DNA of 64,000 nucleotides, taken from Nostoc sp. FACHB-110. GTDB taxonomy: Bacteria > Cyanobacteriota > Cyanobacteriia > Cyanobacteriales > Nostocaceae. Below, one piece after another: positions 19,883 through 29,376 of this stretch. The notes under the pieces are model-generated. The model ran no database searches, was not told where the DNA came from, and saw only the letters and a list, made by a program, of their open reading frames with translations. A program made the position numbers and the translations under genes. The stretch covers positions 1-64,000 of the forward strand of contig NZ_JACJRU010000004.1 of the NCBI RefSeq assembly GCF_014697425.1, given 5' to 3'. The stretch's first letter is position 1, and each line of letters starts with the position of its first letter.

Positions 19883-20599
19883 TTAATTAATTAGTGGTTC
19901 ATTAGCGATCGCATTTAAATCAACAGACTTTAACAGTTCTTGCCAAGAAGCAGACACAGAAGGATTATTTGGTTGCTTTCTTTTTAACTCTGCTAGAGTA
20001 GCCAGTGAATCATACCAAATACCCATACGTGCTAGTTTAGTAGCTACTGCCAAACTAGCTTGATTGTTCAAACTGCGTTGCGATTCTACTCGGCGAATCC
20101 ATCCACTCACCCAAGGACTATCTGGCTCTAATTCTTGGGTACAAATCATTACCAAAGACCATTGATAATTTTTGCCAGTTGTCAAAGCCGGAACCGAAGA
20201 TGGCAGTTTAACAGCCATCACACCATGTTGGCGCGGAACAGGAAAAGTTGTTTGATAATATTGCTTACCTTGCTCATCTTGCAGTGTAAACATCGCTTTT
20301 TTAGCCTTAGTCTGAGGTACGTAAACCAAAACTGTGGGACGCTGTGTAAGTGTCAGACCAATATTCGTTTTGGGCAGCAATGGCGTTACTGATGCGGCAT
20401 TACTAGTTGATATGTCTGCACTGCAAATAGAAGCATCTCTCGAAGCTCCTCCGGTAGATTTTTTGGGTGCGAGGTCTTTCGGGGGATTAAAAGTCACCTG
20501 CGCCCAAATAGGTGTGGCCGCCAACATTAATAATGAAAAAGTTGCCGCCCCAAGTGTCAATAATGTAGGTAGAGAAAGATATTTTTTGTGTTGCTGCAT
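19883..20599 (-). CDS. DUF928 family exported protein
   Basis: A 238-residue protein with a clear signal peptide (LPTLLTLGAATFSLLMLAA ... IWAQ). The mature part has a proline/lysine linker, then PLLPKTNIGLTLTQRPT, YYQTTFPVP and WVSGWIRRVE, the pattern of the cyanobacterial DUF928 family. Its function is not known. It is the first gene of the minus-strand run that continues with the CHASE2 kinase 94 bp downstream. Its placement suggests a periplasmic part of that signalling unit. The DNA between it and the kinase holds a 10-11 bp inverted repeat (19834-19860) without a clear U tract. Confidence 0.85.
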   Translation of the reverse strand: MQQHKKYLSLPTLLTLGAATFSLLMLAATPIWAQVTFNPPKDLAPKKSTGGASRDASICSADISTSNAASVTPLLPKTNIGLTLTQRPTVLVYVPQTKAKKAMFTLQDEQGKQYYQTTFPVPRQHGVMAVKLPSSVPALTTGKNYQWSLVMICTQELEPDSPWVSGWIRRVESQRSLNNQASLAVATKLARMGIWYDSLATLAELKRKQPNNPSVSASWQELLKSVDLNAIANEPLIN

Positions 20600-21125
20600 A
20601 ACTATTTTGTCTTTACATCTTCAGTTGAATCGTGTTAGCAAAAAAATTGATTTATAGAAATGTGTATAAATACGACTCTAATTATATTGTAATAATTAAT
20701 CTCTCTAAATCAGTGTAAACACTGTTCCTGTTAAATATATAGATAAAATTAGGTGAACTTGTAGGTTCAACAGGGACTGAATATTTCTAAAAAACTGATA
20801 ATTTTGTTAAAAACTTTTAACTTTTACACAAGCATTATATTGGAATTAGAATTATAAACAATGAATAAATCAACTATTCTGACACAATCAACCTGACCAA
20901 AAAACTTTATCTCTGTTTTACACAAACATTGTTTTATTAAATTAAATAAACACAATTTCATATAATAAAAGCAAAATATTTCACCAATAATTTATACATT
21001 TTGGTGTTTAGTGTATGTATGTTTATTGTTAATATTCTTGTTTATGAATTTTTCTGAACAGAGTATTGTCAGATTGATGAGAAATATTGAATCAAAAACT
21101 ACTTCTGTTTATATGTTGAGTTCAT
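20600..21125. other. AT-rich divergent intergenic region
   Basis: 526 bases separate the DUF928 gene (minus) from the metalloprotease gene (plus), so it must hold promoters for both directions. It is very AT-rich, and I recognise no defined operator or RNA element in it. Confidence 0.6.
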
Positions 21126-22691
21126 ATGCAAAACATTAACACTGCTAATATACAGCAAAAGAGATCACAATTTCTTGGCAAAATTATTCCTTCTTTAGCA
21201 CTAGCTAGTTCTGTCATCATAGGTAACTCTTCAGCCCAAGCACTACAATTTAATTTTACTTATGCACCAGGAACAAGCTTAGACCAAATGCTGGGCTATG
21301 AAATGGCTGGCAAATATTGGTCAAATTATTTATCTGATGATGTCACCTTGAACATATTTATTGAACCAACGAATATGTTACCGAAAAACGTCATTGGTGG
21401 GGCGATACCAGGAGTAACATTACAGAACTTTAATACTGTTGCTCAAAAACTCCAAGCAGATGTCACTTCATATACAGATCGCACAGCTTTAAATAGTTTA
21501 TTGAACCAATGTAATATCGGCATTGGCTTTAGCAACGGATATTGGCAATATCAATGCACAGGATATAAATCTTTAACCAGTACCTATAAGTATGGTATTT
21601 CTGACTTAGAGATTCAATCCGATGTGAAAACAGTCAATCTTACCCGTCCTAATGCCAAAGCTTTAGGAATTATTGGGGCGAATGATCCTGGTTATGATGC
21701 TTACATTCTTGTGAGTAACCTAGACAATATTAGTCGGCCTCTTTCATGGAATTATTTTTCTGCCAACAATAGCAGTAGTCTCATTCCTAACGGAACTCTG
21801 GACTTTTTCACTGTGGCAGTACATGAATTAACTCACACTCTAGGCTTTGTCAGTGGAATTGATTCACCTGAATATGCAGACTTATTAACCAAAAAGTCAT
21901 TATTTACTAATGACGATATGTCTAAATATGGCTACTTGATGGATATGTTTCGCCTCTCTCAATCTAGCCGCTTTTGGAATAGACCTGATATATCCATTGG
22001 CGTAGATACAGTGTTATCTATTGATGGCGGTAACACCAAATTAGGTAATATGTCTTCTGGAAGTACTAAATTTGGCGGAGACGGTAATCAAGGCAGTCAC
22101 TGGGATAAAGATGCTACCTATGATGGCATTATGGAGGCTAGTCTGGGTGCGGGCGGTACAAGACAACTGGTAACAAACAACGATTTAACTGTTTTGGATG
22201 TTCTCGGCTGGAATTTACAACAAAACAACCAAGATTTACTCAGCATTTTTAATAGTGCTAAGTCGGGACTGGCTAGCAAAATGGGAGTAACGACAAGTTG
22301 GATGGATACAAATCCCGCACAAGCCGCTTTAAGTCTGACACCAGGATTCATCGATGCGAATAACAATGGTTATGATGACCGTGGCGAAGCCTTAAATAAA
22401 ATGATCAACAGTAGCGGGACTTACAACTGGGGTTGGAATGGTTATTGGTGGGGTTGGAACGGTTATTGGTGGGGTTGGAATGGTTATTGGCAATCTACTG
22501 ACAACTTAATTGCTGATGGCTTTTGGCAAAATGCCACCTGGGAAACACTTGATGAATTTGAAGCTGATAGCGATCATTCTACCAACGATTCTCAGACGCA
22601 ATCTGTTCCTGAACCTACCACTATCTCTGGATTGTTAGCAATGGCGTTATTTAGTATTTTTGGACGATGCCAACGCCGTGTCCGCGATTAA
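21126..22691 (+). CDS. PEP-CTERM-anchored zinc metalloprotease (NF038122-like)
   Basis: A 521-residue exported protein. The N-terminal signal peptide has a hydrophobic core (PSLALASSVIIGNSSAQA). The zinc-binding motif HELTHTLGF sits at H233-E234-H237, preceded by FFTVAVHEL. The C-terminus is a PEP-CTERM sorting tail: VPEPTTISG, a hydrophobic helix, then RCQRRVRD, which predicts exosortase-dependent surface sorting. Between them, residues 435-455 are three exact WGWNGYW heptapeptides. The overall form fits a PEP-CTERM metalloprotease family that I associate, tentatively, with NF038122. No exosortase gene is in the window. It faces away from DUF928 and precedes the TpsA gene in the same direction. 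Confidence 0.82.
   Translation: MQNINTANIQQKRSQFLGKIIPSLALASSVIIGNSSAQALQFNFTYAPGTSLDQMLGYEMAGKYWSNYLSDDVTLNIFIEPTNMLPKNVIGGAIPGVTLQNFNTVAQKLQADVTSYTDRTALNSLLNQCNIGIGFSNGYWQYQCTGYKSLTSTYKYGISDLEIQSDVKTVNLTRPNAKALGIIGANDPGYDAYILVSNLDNISRPLSWNYFSANNSSSLIPNGTLDFFTVAVHELTHTLGFVSGIDSPEYADLLTKKSLFTNDDMSKYGYLMDMFRLSQSSRFWNRPDISIGVDTVLSIDGGNTKLGNMSSGSTKFGGDGNQGSHWDKDATYDGIMEASLGAGGTRQLVTNNDLTVLDVLGWNLQQNNQDLLSIFNSAKSGLASKMGVTTSWMDTNPAQAALSLTPGFIDANNNGYDDRGEALNKMINSSGTYNWGWNGYWWGWNGYWWGWNGYWQSTDNLIADGFWQNATWETLDEFEADSDHSTNDSQTQSVPEPTTISGLLAMALFSIFGRCQRRVRD
22428..22490 (+). repeat. Three 21-bp tandem units coding WGWNGYW
   Basis: Three in-frame 21-bp units lie inside the metalloprotease gene, differing by one synonymous base (aat/aac). 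They give a tryptophan- and tyrosine-rich stretch between the catalytic domain and the sorting tail. Confidence 0.95.
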
Positions 22692-22889
22692 CTAGGGTTT
22701 GCTAATACTTAAGTTGCCATCAAATAGGCTATTCCTATTCCTACTCTCCATTGCAGTTACTATCTTTGACAAAAATTGACTAACTAACGCACTAATTCTT
22801 TTTTGAGGTGCATCTTCCAACAGAAATGATTATATAAGAATCATATTAATTTTTGAAAAATCAGTACAGTAGTAGTGCATAAAATATAA

Positions 22890-22947
22890 CTCTTGTGGCG
22901 TGGGCATCCTATCGCACCGGACGGGCTAGAAGTCCATCCCACAAGAG
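22890..22947. repeat. Palindromic intergenic element
   Basis: CTCTTGTGG at 22890-22898 is the exact inverse of CCACAAGAG at 22939-22947, with more pairing inside (GTGGGC / GCCC). It resembles the short dispersed hairpin repeats of Nostoc-like genomes. It lies in the 368-bp gap after the metalloprotease, which holds nothing else I can identify, and could also stop transcription. Confidence 0.65.
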
Positions 22948-23059
22948 AATTTTAATGCAATATTTTAGTCTGGCTACGCCACTACATATACTACTATTCC
23001 TTACCTAATTAGGTTGAGTAATCAAATTCTTAAATCTATAAAAACTATCTTAATTTATA

Positions 23060-25555
23060 ATGAAAATCTCAAAATTATTATTAGCTTTTAGCTTTTTTTT
23101 ATTGCTGGAAACACCTTTAACAGTATTGGCACAAACTAAAATTAATCCAGACGGGACATTACCTACTAATGTCAATCATAACGGCAAGGTGTATGACATT
23201 ACTGGGGGTGATAGACCAAATAATGGGGCGAATCTTTTTCACAGTTTAAAGGATTTTTCTCTGAAATCAGGTGACACTGCCAGGTTTATTTACGAACCAA
23301 ACATTAACAATATTATTACTCGGATTACTGGAGGGTTGCCCTCGCAAATTGATGGAACTATTCAAACTTTGATGAATGGAACCAATAATATAGGTAATGC
23401 CAATCTATTTATTATTAATCCGAGTGGAATTATCTTTGGTGCTAATGCCAAATTAGATGTTGGTGGTTCGTTTGTGGGGACGACAGCCGATAGTATTAAA
23501 TTTGCTGATGGTACAGAATTTAGCTCTATCAATCCCACATCTCACCCACTGCTAACTATTAGCACTCCTTTGGGTTTGCAATTTGGTTCTCGTCCTGCTG
23601 GAGAAATTCGCGTCAATGGTTCAGGAAATAATTTTCAACTCAATCCCGATTTTTCTTTGAATATTAGTAACATTCCATTAGGATTAAGCTATCAAACGCC
23701 CAATAGTCAGACTTTAGCTTTAGTTGGTGGTAAAGTAGAACTCGATGGCGGAAATATTAGCGTACCTCAAGGCAGAGTAGAATTATGGTCAGTAACGCAA
23801 GGTGAAGTTGCGATCGCCCAATCAAATGGAAAAATTCAATTACAACCAGCACCAGGAATTAGCTATGGTGATATTAACCTGAATCATGCGGCTTCTGTAG
23901 ATGCAAGTGGTAATAGTGGTGGTTTAATTCAGGTGCGGGGACAAAATGTAACTTTACAAAATGGCTCGCTCATCATTACAGATACAAGAGGTAGTGGTTC
24001 TGGTGGGATATTAAATGTATTTGCGTCTGATCAATTAACGATTGATGGCTTTGTATTAAACCCCGATAACCAAGTTTTTAGCAGTATACTTGCTGATGTT
24101 GCTACTGGCGCTAGTGGAGAAGGCGGCAAAATCACCATTAATACAAAAACGTTGCAAGTGAGTAATGGTGGTCAAATATCTAGTGGTACTTTTGGTACTG
24201 GCAATGCTGGAGAATTGAATATTACAGCCGAAAATATTCAAGCCAGTGGTTTTTCTCCCTTCGGGCCGAGTGGTTTATTTGCACCTGTGGCTTTAGGTGC
24301 TAGGGGGAGAGGAGGTAATTTAACTATTAACACTGATGGGTTGCAAGTTAATGGTGGCGCACAAATATTTGCCAGTACCTATGGTTTTGGTCAAGCTGGC
24401 GACTTGAAAATTCTCGCTCAAAATGTCGAAGTCCTTGGGGGGGCAGAATCTGGCCCTAGTAGTATTCAAGCTACAGTACAGCGCTCTTCAGGTGCAGGAG
24501 GTAATTTATCACTGCAAACAAATCATTTACGAGTTGCTGATGGCGGTCAAATTGCTGTTAGCACCTCTGGTAAGGGATCGGCTGGCAATATGACCATCAT
24601 CGCTGATTCAGTAGAATTAACAGGTAGTAATCAATTAGGTCGCAGTGGCTTATTTGCTAGTGCTATTGTTGGTAATGGTCAAGGCGGCGATGTCAATTTG
24701 AGTGTTGATCGCTTGGTGATTGCTGATGGTGCAACTATCAATGTCAGTAATTTCCTGAGTCGAGATCCACTTAATCTACGTGGTTTGGCTGGTAAAGGTG
24801 CGGCAGGAAATATTAGAATCAACTCCAATGCTGTACTATTAACCAATCAAGGAACAATTACTGCTAATACTAATGCTGGCGATTGGGGCAATATTACGAT
24901 TAAATCAGATACTCTGCAAATGCGCCGAGGTAGTCAAATCAGTACCAATGCCCGTAATAGTGCAGTTGGTGGAAACATTAACATCACAACAAATACTTTA
25001 GTTGCCTACGAAAATAGTGATATTACTGCCAATGCACAAAAGGGCTTTGGTGGTAGGGTAGCGATTAATGCTCACGGAATTTTTGGTACTCAGTCGCGTC
25101 TACAATTGACTCCCGAAAGCGATATTACGGCTTCTTCTGATTTAGGTGCAGATTTTAGTGGAACTGTAGAATTAAATACACCTGATGTCGATCCCTCTCA
25201 AGGATTGGTGACATTACCAGCTAATTTTAGCGATCGCTCACGACAAATAGTCAATGCTTGCGGGGCAGTACAACAAAACCGTTTTGTAGTTAGTAATCGT
25301 GGTGGAGTACCGACTAATCCAACTGATAGCCTCAAAAGTGAAGTAGTTTGGCAGGATATCCGCGACTTATCCCCAGAAATCAGTCATCCCAAAACCAGTA
25401 GCAATTATTCAAATCCGAGTCGTCAGCCATCAATTATAGAAGCTCAAGGATTAATTGCTCATCCAGATGGCAGCATTGAGTTAGTAGCAGCCATACCACA
25501 GGTAACAGCTCATACTCCTTGGCAAACTGCGACTCAATGCGCTGCCAAAAATTAA
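23060..25555 (+). CDS. Two-partner-secretion exoprotein (filamentous haemagglutinin-like, TpsA)
   Basis: An 831-residue secreted protein. The signal peptide (LLLAFSFFLLLETPLTVLAQ) is followed by the TPS secretion domain (about 30-270) with the diagnostic INPSGIIFGANAKLDVGGSF near residue 120. After that comes a right-handed beta-helix passenger of repeating units such as GGNLTINTDGLQVNGGAQIF. The C-terminal part shows a form common in cyanobacterial members: NACGAVQQNRFVVSNRGG, VVWQDIRDL and EAQGLIAHPDGSIELVA. This class is moved across the outer membrane by an Omp85-type TpsB; the partner gene is convergent and overlaps by 4 bp. The passenger probably acts in adhesion or as an extracellular coat. 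No toxin domain is visible at its C-terminus. Confidence 0.92.
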   Translation: MKISKLLLAFSFFLLLETPLTVLAQTKINPDGTLPTNVNHNGKVYDITGGDRPNNGANLFHSLKDFSLKSGDTARFIYEPNINNIITRITGGLPSQIDGTIQTLMNGTNNIGNANLFIINPSGIIFGANAKLDVGGSFVGTTADSIKFADGTEFSSINPTSHPLLTISTPLGLQFGSRPAGEIRVNGSGNNFQLNPDFSLNISNIPLGLSYQTPNSQTLALVGGKVELDGGNISVPQGRVELWSVTQGEVAIAQSNGKIQLQPAPGISYGDINLNHAASVDASGNSGGLIQVRGQNVTLQNGSLIITDTRGSGSGGILNVFASDQLTIDGFVLNPDNQVFSSILADVATGASGEGGKITINTKTLQVSNGGQISSGTFGTGNAGELNITAENIQASGFSPFGPSGLFAPVALGARGRGGNLTINTDGLQVNGGAQIFASTYGFGQAGDLKILAQNVEVLGGAESGPSSIQATVQRSSGAGGNLSLQTNHLRVADGGQIAVSTSGKGSAGNMTIIADSVELTGSNQLGRSGLFASAIVGNGQGGDVNLSVDRLVIADGATINVSNFLSRDPLNLRGLAGKGAAGNIRINSNAVLLTNQGTITANTNAGDWGNITIKSDTLQMRRGSQISTNARNSAVGGNINITTNTLVAYENSDITANAQKGFGGRVAINAHGIFGTQSRLQLTPESDITASSDLGADFSGTVELNTPDVDPSQGLVTLPANFSDRSRQIVNACGAVQQNRFVVSNRGGVPTNPTDSLKSEVVWQDIRDLSPEISHPKTSSNYSNPSRQPSIIEAQGLIAHPDGSIELVAAIPQVTAHTPWQTATQCAAKN

Positions 25556-27306
25556 AAGGGGTTGGCGACAATCGAAAAATACAAACCATTTTCTTGCCAT
25601 GAGTTGCCATCTCCAGAAGGCGGGGAAACTAGGGGAATACCCCAATCCAAACGTACTGTTAAGTAATTCTGCCATTGCCAGCGTAATCCTAGCCCAGTAG
25701 ATAATAAAGTGTTTCTACTGAGATTTGCTGGCGAGGATCTGCCGGGGTTGTTCCAACCAGTCCCAAAATCTACGAAAGGTGCTAGTTGCAGCAGACTTTT
25801 ACCTTGCCAGAATTGGGCGATGGGAATTCGCACTTCCGCCGAAGCAAAAACTCCATTGTCGGTTAACAACGCATCTTGACGATAACCCCGAACGTTATCC
25901 TGACCACCGATGCCAATTTGTTCAAAGGGAACAAGGGGACGGTCTGCTAATTGTAAATCACCTTTGAGCAGCACTAAGGTATTAGGAGCTAATAAACGCA
26001 CCCATTGAGCTTGTCCTCGCCAAGCCAAAAAGCGGCTATCAACAGAGTGATTGTTAATGGTGGCATTGAAAGCATCAATTCCCAAACTCAACTGCGAACG
26101 TAAAGCCAAAACCTGTTGGTTACTGCGAGCCGTCCATTCTTGAAAAAATCGGATTGATGTGATGTTTGTTCTTCCTTGTGCATCTGCACCAGAACTGGGA
26201 AAAGGAAGTTCCCCGTTTAAGAACCGGGCTTGACTGGCTCGATGACTAGCTGTTAAACCTAAAGCTAATTCTTGAGTTTGTTTTTGGATGATGGGTTGGC
26301 GTAGGGTGAGTTCGTAATAATGGGAATCAGATTGAATATCCAGAACGCTAAAAGGTTCTTCAATGACGCGATTATTAGAAGTGCCGTAGCTCAAAGCTAA
26401 AGTACCATTATGGGGATTGATGGGCAAAGTATAGCTGAAGTCATAGGCATTACTACCATCGGTATTAGTATAGCTAGCACTTAGACGATCGCCCCAGCCC
26501 GAAAGATTGGCTTCGCTTACTTGAATTTGTCTACTAAAACTACCCACAGCAGGCGATCGCCCATTATCCAGTACTATTTGTGTATTGAAAGTATTGGCTT
26601 CTTTGACCTGCACTTCTAATAAACTTTTTCCTGGTTGGGTGCTAGCCGATAGCTCGGCGGAAATACTCGCAATTAAAGGATTTAATTGTAACAATTGTAG
26701 GGCTGCTAACAGGCGATCGCGCTTCAACGGCTGATGAATATTTGTAGCCAGACGACTCTGCACATATGCAGGATTAAGTCTGCGAGTACCTGTAATTTTT
26801 ATCTGTTCTAGTTCTCCTTCAACTATTTTGATTTCCACGATTCCATCGTGACGCTTTTGTGGCGGTATATAAGCTCCAGAAGTAATGTATTCATTTTGGA
26901 TATAAAGGTTAGTAATCTCCGAACGGAGCTTATATAAATCTTGAAGTTTTATCGGGCGGTTAGTATAGGGTGCAGTAATTTTGGCAAAATCTTCCTCGGA
27001 AAAAACTGTGCTACCAGTAACAGCAAATTTCTTGACAACAATGGTGGCAGAATCTTCGCCTAAAGATTGCTGTTCTAATGTAGGGGATGTTGTATTTGGT
27101 TGCAGTAACTCCTCGATTGGTGGTAACTGCGTTGGCGGCGATAACTCCGGTAATGGTTGAGTGGAAGGCGGCTGACCAGGTTGAGAGCTTTCTAGATTAA
27201 GTATTTGGGCATTGACTGAATTAAAGGGAATTGTCAAGCTAATGATAGAAAAAATTAAATACCATTGGTAACTTAAAAAACCTGTATTGTTCATCTTGAG
27301 GCTCAA
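25552..27306 (-). CDS. ShlB/FhaC-type outer-membrane transporter (TpsB)
   Basis: A 584-residue Omp85-superfamily protein. A signal region (about 1-33) is followed by a proline-rich linker (SQPGQPPSTQPLPELSPPTQ), a POTRA domain (about 88-165, starting VVKKFAVTGSTVFSEEDF), a second POTRA-like segment, and a C-terminal beta barrel (about 240-584). Loop L6 carries the diagnostic VRGY (about 472-475 in GQDNVRGYRQDALL). It ends in a phenylalanine (VANPF), as is usual for outer-membrane barrels. It exports TpsA proteins, very likely the adjacent one. The pair is convergent and overlaps by 4 bp, whereas tpsB-tpsA are normally in one operon, so the two must have separate promoters. Confidence 0.93.
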   Translation of the reverse strand: MSLKMNNTGFLSYQWYLIFSIISLTIPFNSVNAQILNLESSQPGQPPSTQPLPELSPPTQLPPIEELLQPNTTSPTLEQQSLGEDSATIVVKKFAVTGSTVFSEEDFAKITAPYTNRPIKLQDLYKLRSEITNLYIQNEYITSGAYIPPQKRHDGIVEIKIVEGELEQIKITGTRRLNPAYVQSRLATNIHQPLKRDRLLAALQLLQLNPLIASISAELSASTQPGKSLLEVQVKEANTFNTQIVLDNGRSPAVGSFSRQIQVSEANLSGWGDRLSASYTNTDGSNAYDFSYTLPINPHNGTLALSYGTSNNRVIEEPFSVLDIQSDSHYYELTLRQPIIQKQTQELALGLTASHRASQARFLNGELPFPSSGADAQGRTNITSIRFFQEWTARSNQQVLALRSQLSLGIDAFNATINNHSVDSRFLAWRGQAQWVRLLAPNTLVLLKGDLQLADRPLVPFEQIGIGGQDNVRGYRQDALLTDNGVFASAEVRIPIAQFWQGKSLLQLAPFVDFGTGWNNPGRSSPANLSRNTLLSTGLGLRWQWQNYLTVRLDWGIPLVSPPSGDGNSWQENGLYFSIVANPF

Positions 27307-27434
27307 AATAAAAGCATCATCGCCAATTGCCGACTACAACAGAGCTACTTTAGGCATATTGGCGATCGCTCTAATAGAAGTATGCTTTTTTATGTTGCCC
27401 TTACGGAGATAGGTTATATCATGTCTGAATCAAC

Positions 27435-27488
27435 AACAGGGTGTGGGAGGGGCGTTTTTTCCTGACACCCCACACCTCACACCCTGTT
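27435..27488. terminator. Perfect 11-bp hairpin between tpsB and tspO-like gene
   Basis: AACAGGGTGTG (27435-27445) pairs exactly with CACACCCTGTT (27478-27488), with inner pairing of GGTGTGG-like sequence. It lies just beyond the stop of the TspO-like gene and upstream of tpsB. It could terminate the former or be a dispersed hairpin repeat. Confidence 0.5.
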
Positions 27489-27546
27489 CTTGGTCAGGAT
27501 TGCAACGCCTCAATATCTACAGATTTTCTCGCTAAAGTTGAGAAAA

Positions 27547-28305
27547 TTATTGATGCTCCACAGGTGTGCGTTTTAATGGATACAATGGCTCCGAACCATT
27601 TAATTGCCAAATTCTCAAGACTAATACAGCAGCTACAGTCAGCCAGACACAAGAGAATGACAAAATTATTCCAGCATAAGGATTAGTTTGCCAGTAAAGC
27701 GCTGTTACTACTAAAGCAGATAACCAAGGGCCAAAAATTACTACAGGAACAGCCGCACCTAATCTGCGTTCTACTGTAAAAATTGTATTCCAAGTATCAC
27801 CTACAGCCAGATGCACCACAAATAAAATTAAAGGCCACACTAAAAAGTGGTGATTCATTGCCTGCCACACTAATACAGAAGAAATCACTCGCAAAACCGC
27901 TATCATCATCCAGACAATGGGAAATACTAAAGGAGGTGGCGCCCATTTTGGTCTAATTACTTGGTCGTAGGTTTGACGAGAACGGGTATTATCTAACAGC
28001 GAAAATATTCGAGAACGGATACTAAATACGGCAAAAAGTAATCCGGTCAAAAATGTGCTAACCCAACTGGGAATCGCTGAATTATTATCAATCAATGTGA
28101 CTAATTTTTCCATCCCCAACAAGACACCAATCATTGTTCCTATTTGGAAAATAGTGCCTAGTTTATAAACCAAAACTGCTTTGATATCTATCTCTGGTTT
28201 GGTAGATACCGATATCTGAGAATGTTCTTGCTTACCAGTTTTGACTCCCATCACTGTATTGACAAATTGTTCGATTATGCCACTATTGTTAGACTGATTC
28301 ATCAT
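27547..28305 (-). CDS. TspO/MBR family protein with N-terminal extension
   Basis: A 252-residue membrane protein. The C-terminal 150 residues carry TspO/MBR features: PKWAPPPLVFPIVWMM (the WxPP..F..VW signature), VGDTWNTIFTVERRLGAAV and several hydrophobic helices. TspO proteins bind tetrapyrroles and take part in stress responses. Typical bacterial TspO is near 160 residues; here about 95 extra N-terminal residues add at least one more hydrophobic segment (KLGTIFQIGTMIGVLLGM). The family call is good. Whether it keeps the classic ligand pocket is uncertain. It reads toward tpsB with a 240-bp gap. Confidence 0.8.
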   Translation of the reverse strand: MMNQSNNSGIIEQFVNTVMGVKTGKQEHSQISVSTKPEIDIKAVLVYKLGTIFQIGTMIGVLLGMEKLVTLIDNNSAIPSWVSTFLTGLLFAVFSIRSRIFSLLDNTRSRQTYDQVIRPKWAPPPLVFPIVWMMIAVLRVISSVLVWQAMNHHFLVWPLILFVVHLAVGDTWNTIFTVERRLGAAVPVVIFGPWLSALVVTALYWQTNPYAGIILSFSCVWLTVAAVLVLRIWQLNGSEPLYPLKRTPVEHQ

Positions 28306-28515
28306 GAAATACTAGGGTGTAGTTCTTATTTGGTAATAACCGCTTTACCCATAGTTTAATATGAGTAAAAAATAAAATATCCTAGAATTAATAAATATTT
28401 TTTATAAAATAAAATTAAATAAATTTGATGGGGACTGCTGGAGTAGAGAGGATCATCTTCAGTTCTGCTTTTTATAATTCAATACGCTTGGGTTAAGACT
28501 AAAAACCAATTCTGG

Positions 28516-28640
28516 CATAGGTTGGGGAGCCAGTGCGTTGGGCGGGTTCCCCGACATGAAGCAACTGGCGTTTGAGGAACGAAACCCAACATCCGAGCAT
28601 ACTTTGTTGGGTTACGCTATCGCTACACCCAACCTACTTT
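28516..28640. repeat. Dispersed TTGGGTT-type repeat cluster
   Basis: Several copies of TTGGGT / ACCCAA occur here, including an AACCCAAC (28582-28589) / GTTGGGTT (28605-28612) hairpin and ACACCCAACCTACTTTT. This is the interspersed repeat type common in Nostocales. It lies in the 590-bp gap between the TspO-like gene and the next gene, where I see no gene. Confidence 0.6.
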
Positions 28641-28895
28641 TCTGCTTAACTGCTGTTTTGCCTTGATGAGCATCTACTCTCAGAATGGTATTTATTTAGT
28701 AGCGATCGCACCTTGAAAAAAACTGCTATCAGAACATCAAAACCAGTCTAATACCAAAAGAGGGATACATGAAACAGTTAATGTACCCCCAGATAGAAGT
28801 AAAAATATATCTAAACATTTAGGATGCCTGTGTGTCTTAAAAAGACATTTATTGCTGAAAAATACAGACATAACTGCAAATTCAAGGAGTATCAA

Positions 28896-29282
28896 ATGTC
28901 TAGATTTATTCTATCTTTGAAGCAAATAGTCAGCACAGGTGTGGTAATTGTTGGTTCTATCATTTTTATCATGATATCAGGGGTTTTTCTCAGCATTCAA
29001 CAGCCAAGTTATGCCACTACCCAAGAAGAGTTAAAGCTAATTCCGCCAGAGTTTAAGCCTAATACTGAAGAAAAAATCAACCGTGCCAATGAATATGATC
29101 CAGGTGTGGGAATTCAAGAAGAAGATAGACAAGCAGCTTACGAACAAGCGATAAAAGATTCGCAAAATCTCAACACTTTAGAAAAAGCATATAAAAATAA
29201 TTTAAAAGAAGAACAAGCCGAAAATTCTCAAAGTTTAGGCAAACAAGCCTCAGAAGTGATTAACAAGGTAATAGGCAAATAA
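28896..29282 (+). CDS. Small exported or membrane-anchored hypothetical protein
   Basis: A 128-residue protein if started at the ATG at 28896, which has AAGGAG seven bases upstream (28884-28889). An earlier in-frame start at 28824 lacks such a site. The N-terminus has a strong hydrophobic segment (TGVVIVGSIIFIMISGVFL) ending near SYATT, so it is exported or anchored. The rest is highly charged and helical (KINRANEYDPGVGIQEEDRQ, KAYKNNLKEEQAENSQ). I do not recognise the family. It is followed by a strong terminator, so it is probably a single-gene transcript. Confidence 0.75.
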   Translation: MSRFILSLKQIVSTGVVIVGSIIFIMISGVFLSIQQPSYATTQEELKLIPPEFKPNTEEKINRANEYDPGVGIQEEDRQAAYEQAIKDSQNLNTLEKAYKNNLKEEQAENSQSLGKQASEVINKVIGK

Positions 29283-29323
29283 AAATTGTTATAAACTCTA
29301 GCATTTTTGAATCATTGGTTAAC

Positions 29324-29363
29324 AATAAGATACCTGATTTGATAAAAAATCGGGTATCTTATT
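29324..29363. terminator. Bidirectional intrinsic terminator
   Basis: AATAAGATACCTGATTT (29324-29340) pairs with AAATCGGGTATCTTATT (29347-29363) around a 6-base loop, with A/T tracts at both ends. It sits between two convergent genes. Confidence 0.8.
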
Positions 29364-29376
29364 CAGCACAATTTTA

